DNA of 64,000 bases from Bimastos eiseni (lineage: Eukaryota; Annelida; Clitellata; Crassiclitellata; Lumbricidae), in assembly GCA_959347315.1 (NCBI GenBank), contig OY365813.1:21985272-22049271 (forward strand), read 5' to 3'. A model generated the notes under the pieces. It made no database searches. It had not been told where the DNA came from and saw nothing but the letters and a program-made list of their open reading frames with translations. Below, in pieces: positions 61,139-64,000 of this stretch; the first letter of the stretch is position 1; each line of letters starts with the position of its first letter. A program made the translations under genes and the position numbers.

Positions 61139-61869
61139 CATAGGAACTACAGCGTTGAGTTTTGCTCATATATACACTGCAGCTATTCGACAAGGTTTAA
61201 AAGGTGTTCAAACTATGCCATCGCCAATACAGAAGAAATAACAGTTTTAATTTTTGCCCATATTTATACAGCTGCTCATCAACGTTTTAATGGTATTGAA
61301 AACCATCAGCTAGACGTCCTGGAAGTAACAAGAGGATGGTTCCGGGAGTTTAACGACTGCTTTTACAACAAAGGCTGTTGAAGTCGACAGAAATTTGCTT
61401 GGCATATTACAGCACTTGCAGCATTAAATAACCTACTATACCCAGATACCTACAACAGTCTGGCGTTATAAAGGTGTCTAAATAAAGCATTGCGTCATCC
61501 CTTATTTAGTGACATCTTGCGGCGATAAAGCCCGATAGGATGAACGAACGGTATATAACGCCTTTAAAATAGACTATTATACAGAAGAAAAGTTAAGAAT
61601 CGGATGGATGGATGAATGGATGGACGGGTGGATTCAGAGTTTAACGACATCTTATGGCCACAAAGATCGTTAGCCATCAAAAGAAAATATTGTTATGACC
61701 AGTTCCCACCCTCTCCATGGTGAATCTTCTAGTCAGGACTATATTACAATAGCGCCTCTGAGAGGCACTACAAAATTCTAAGATGATATTCGATAATTGT
61801 ATGGAAAATTATAACCTTACGTGTGTGTGTAATAAGTTTATTTAACGATACATTCATGACAAGGATGAT

Positions 61870-62400
61870 ACGCGTTATGACTTGACTCGTCCTTCCTCAT
61901 TACTGCGGATCGGAGACCAGAGCCAAAGACGTCATTTTCCTCCATCTCACTCTGTCCCGCGCACTCATGATGCAATCCGCTCTCGGCAGTCTCATCCACT
62001 CCTCGATGTCATCCACCTGTCTTCTAGGTCTACCCCGTGTTCTTTTACCATCCACGTAACCCTGGAGTATGAAGGCCGGCACACCTGACAATGTGTCCGA
62101 AATAGTTCAACTTCCTTCCCTTCACCACCTCCAATAATCTATGGTCCAGTTGTACTTCCTGCAGTATGGATTCGTTTGTTCTGTGCTCCCTTCAGTTGAC
62201 TTTCAGCATCCTTCGGCATGTCATCATTTCGAAAGCTGGTATTCTTCTTTTGTCCTGCGCCTTCAGTGTCCATGTCTCGCACCCATACATCGCCACCGAC
62301 CACATAATTAGGCAATTATATTTGCGCATGATACACGTACATATTTTCTGAACATCCCCCTCCGCCCCACCATACGCACCCGTACGCAAAATCGCCGAAA
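61870..62400 (-). mobile_element. Non-LTR retrotransposon RT C-terminal fragment
   Basis: Minus strand, from 62390: a frame with VAMYGCETWTLKAQDKRRI and FEMMTCRRMLKVN, then in another frame (62091-61900) DGKRTRGRPRR...[11 protein letters not shown]...[10 protein letters not shown]. YGxExWTL...RRIxAFExxxxRRML and GRPRRRW are C-terminal RT signatures. The two frames show at least one indel. Related to 30826-31012. Confidence 0.85.
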
Positions 62401-62802
62401 TTCTAAACCACCCTCCCTCACTGCGTACGTAATATGTGGACGGCCCCTATGATGTTGCAAAGAGACATCTCGCGGCTGCTATGTGGTCGTTGACTTCGAC
62501 ACAGATTATTCTGAACCGTTATAATTGTTCGTATGGTTTCATCCTCCTGATTATTAATTAAAACGGTGACTCGGCTCGTTGTTTAAGTCAAAGATGTCAT
62601 CATATATATAGAGCGGTCAAAAACATACTAAAGGTGTCCAAATGGAGCATTGCGCCATCCGTTGTTTGACGATGCAAAAATTATCATGGCACAAAAATTA
62701 CTAATGATCAGCACGTTTTCAAAACAATCATGTACCTCTTTTAAATTTCGTGTTTCCTAATTTATTTAGGCTAGCAGAGTAAGAACAATAGCAAGAGCAG
62801 TA
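62401..62802. other. Intergenic, nothing recognised
   Basis: Contains the AAAGGTGTCCAAATGGAGCATTGCGCCATCC word (about 62625) of the dispersed repeat also found at 52.6 and 61.5 kb. Confidence 0.5.
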
Positions 62803-62905
62803 GCGTCAGTTTAACGACACTGTGTGATACAAAATTACATTAACGCCGCAATCCTCCTTTATCAACGCTTGGGACTGGCACTGCCACAGTGCCAACAGCG
62901 TCAAA
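62803..62905 (-). repeat. Family A dispersed repeat, minus copy
   Basis: CGTCAGTTTAACGACACTGTGTGATAC, TCCTCCTTTATCAACGCTTGG, GACTGGCACTGCCACAGTGCCAAC. Confidence 0.85.
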
Positions 62906-63595
62906 GTCATACCGAGTCTTTATTCCGCTTTTACTTATGTAGAGGAAATACACAACTTAAAAGGTGTTTAACTGTTATGAATACTTCTCACCGTTCTCAT
63001 AATCTCTAGGTCCAGATCACCTTAATTAATCCATCAAACTCTTGGTGGCCAACATCCGAGTTAGAGAGGGCACCCTCTTCCAATCCCGCACAGCCAAGGG
63101 CCAGCTGTGTTTTTAAAGGATGTTTCGAATTCATCCGAATGTATCAACTGTATTTGCAAAAGCAATACCGAGTGGGAGGTCACAGTATACACAGAACCGT
63201 TGCAGTATCTAATGAACTCCAGATTAACACCTTTCCAGCAAAAACCTCATCTTTGTTTGCTTTTTAGGGAGGCAAATTAGCTGATTTCTGATTTAGACCG
63301 GGTGGCTCAAAGAGTGGCAACGACGTTACTGTGGGACCGAACGTTCCAATATTCCAACCAGCATAGCGTTCAACAACCTCATTAAATTATTGAAACAATA
63401 CCCGTGTTGTTTTTACACGACCACCTCGATCATTATATGCCGTCATACGCTTTGGAACCTGGAGAAGATGGTTGGATAGGAAAAACATAAAATCGTGAAA
63501 TGAACTTAATCCTGCCGTCTGAAAACACAGGAAAGAGAAACAAATGCGTCACTGATGTTGGTATACCACACCATGATCAACAGAAAAGATCCAGG

Positions 63596-63685
63596 GCTCA
63601 CTGTGCGTCATAACAAAGACGTTTGGCATCGCCCTCCTCCTTTATCCAGGCTTGGGGCTGGCACTACCAGGGCACGGGCATTGAA
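63596..63685 (-). repeat. Family A dispersed repeat, minus copy
   Basis: GTGCGTCATAACAAAGACG, TTTGGCATCGCCCTCCTCCTT, TATCCAGGCTTGGGGCTGGCAC. Confidence 0.85.
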
Positions 63686-63785
63686 GTAGTCCATCGGTGA
63701 ATGGATGCATTGCTTTTTAAATCGTATAATTTATAAGTAAGGTGCAAAGACCATAAAACTTGTTGTAATCATCATATTCCTACAA

Positions 63786-63905
63786 AACTCCATCACTGCT
63801 TGCAGTCCAGCAGTGGAAGTGCCAGTCCCAATCCTGGACAAGGGAGTAGGGCGACGTTAATGATCTATGCTATCACACAGTGCCGTTAAACCGCAACTAA
63901 CCATA
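63786..63905 (+). repeat. Family A dispersed repeat
   Basis: CTCCATCACTGCTTGCAGTCC, AGTGCCAGTCCCAATCCTGG, TAGGGCGACGTTAATGATC, CAGTGCCGTTAAACCGCAACT. Confidence 0.9.
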
Positions 63906-63968
63906 TAAATACAGATGGTATTGTATGCCATTGCATTGCAAATATCGTGTTGCTTTGCATTTACATAC

Positions 63969-64000
63969 CTATAGGACTCTCCCAGTACAACCAAGTCAGA
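63969..64000 (-). CDS. Possible 3' end of the missing Eph 5' exon (tentative)
   Basis: On the minus strand a strong donor TATAG|GTATGT lies at 63968, and one upstream frame (LTWLYWESPI plus a leftover G) is open to the window edge. It leaves phase 1, the phase needed by the exon at 57762, where it would give Val before TLYDTT. With only 32 bp visible this could be chance. Confidence 0.22.

Larger units (their letters stand above)
60760..61480. repeat. Composite tandem array: family A plus CGTTTTAAAGGTGTTCAAA units
   Basis: Units containing AACGTTTTACAGGTGTTCAAA...CATGCGCTCG(A)TATTACAGAAGAA recur at about 60765, 60965, 61180 and 61275. They alternate with family A copies at 60806-60920 and 61026-61138, so family A may be one module of a longer ~200-bp repeat. 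A further related word occurs at 61473. Confidence 0.7.

Overview
The window is genomic DNA of a multicellular animal. Every clear gene is split by GT-AG introns, coding density is a few percent, and the rest is microsatellite, minisatellite and degraded transposon sequence. The gene content (an Eph receptor with ephrin-binding, FN3, TM, kinase and SAM regions, and a CFAP107-type axonemal protein) is metazoan. Recurrent TAGGCCTA motifs and CR1/L2-like LINE tails suggest a marine invertebrate, possibly an ambulacrarian deuterostome such as an echinoderm. The species assignment is inference.

Layout. 1-9.9 kb holds no gene: TCTG, TCAG and GA repeats, a dead non-LTR retrotransposon (RT plus RNase H) at 1.7-2.9 kb on the minus strand, and several degenerate tandem repeats. 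9.9-10.3 kb carries a small intronless ORF (minus) behind an octamer and a tandem array of CCAAT boxes. 11.3-15.6 kb holds a hAT-like MITE, a tRNA-type SINE and a Harbinger-like MITE. 16.7-17.4 kb encodes a single-pass membrane protein with a Cys cluster and a PPPY motif (minus). 21.9-24.0 kb is a three-exon CFAP107 gene (plus). 24-28.9 kb is repeat-bearing intergenic DNA.

28.9-57.8 kb (minus) is one Eph receptor gene. I placed 17 coding exons whose splice phases all agree. They give 998 residues: ephrin-binding domain, cysteine-rich region, two FN3 domains, TM helix, juxtamembrane tyrosines, kinase-like domain and SAM. Only the signal-peptide exon is missing. The kinase-like domain has lost the first glycine of the Gly-loop, the VAIK lysine (Met), the alpha-C glutamate (Lys), the HRD histidine (Leu), the catalytic-loop asparagine (Ser) and DFG (Ser-Phe-Glu), yet it keeps its structural residues and an open frame. 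It therefore looks like a constitutive pseudokinase Eph, comparable in principle to vertebrate EPHB6 and EPHA10. This is the main discovery in the window.

57.8-64 kb is again repeat-rich. It includes several of about 23 copies of an unnamed ~110 bp repeat (called family A here) found throughout the window in both orientations, a LINE fragment, and at the very edge a possible splice donor that could belong to the missing 5' Eph exon.
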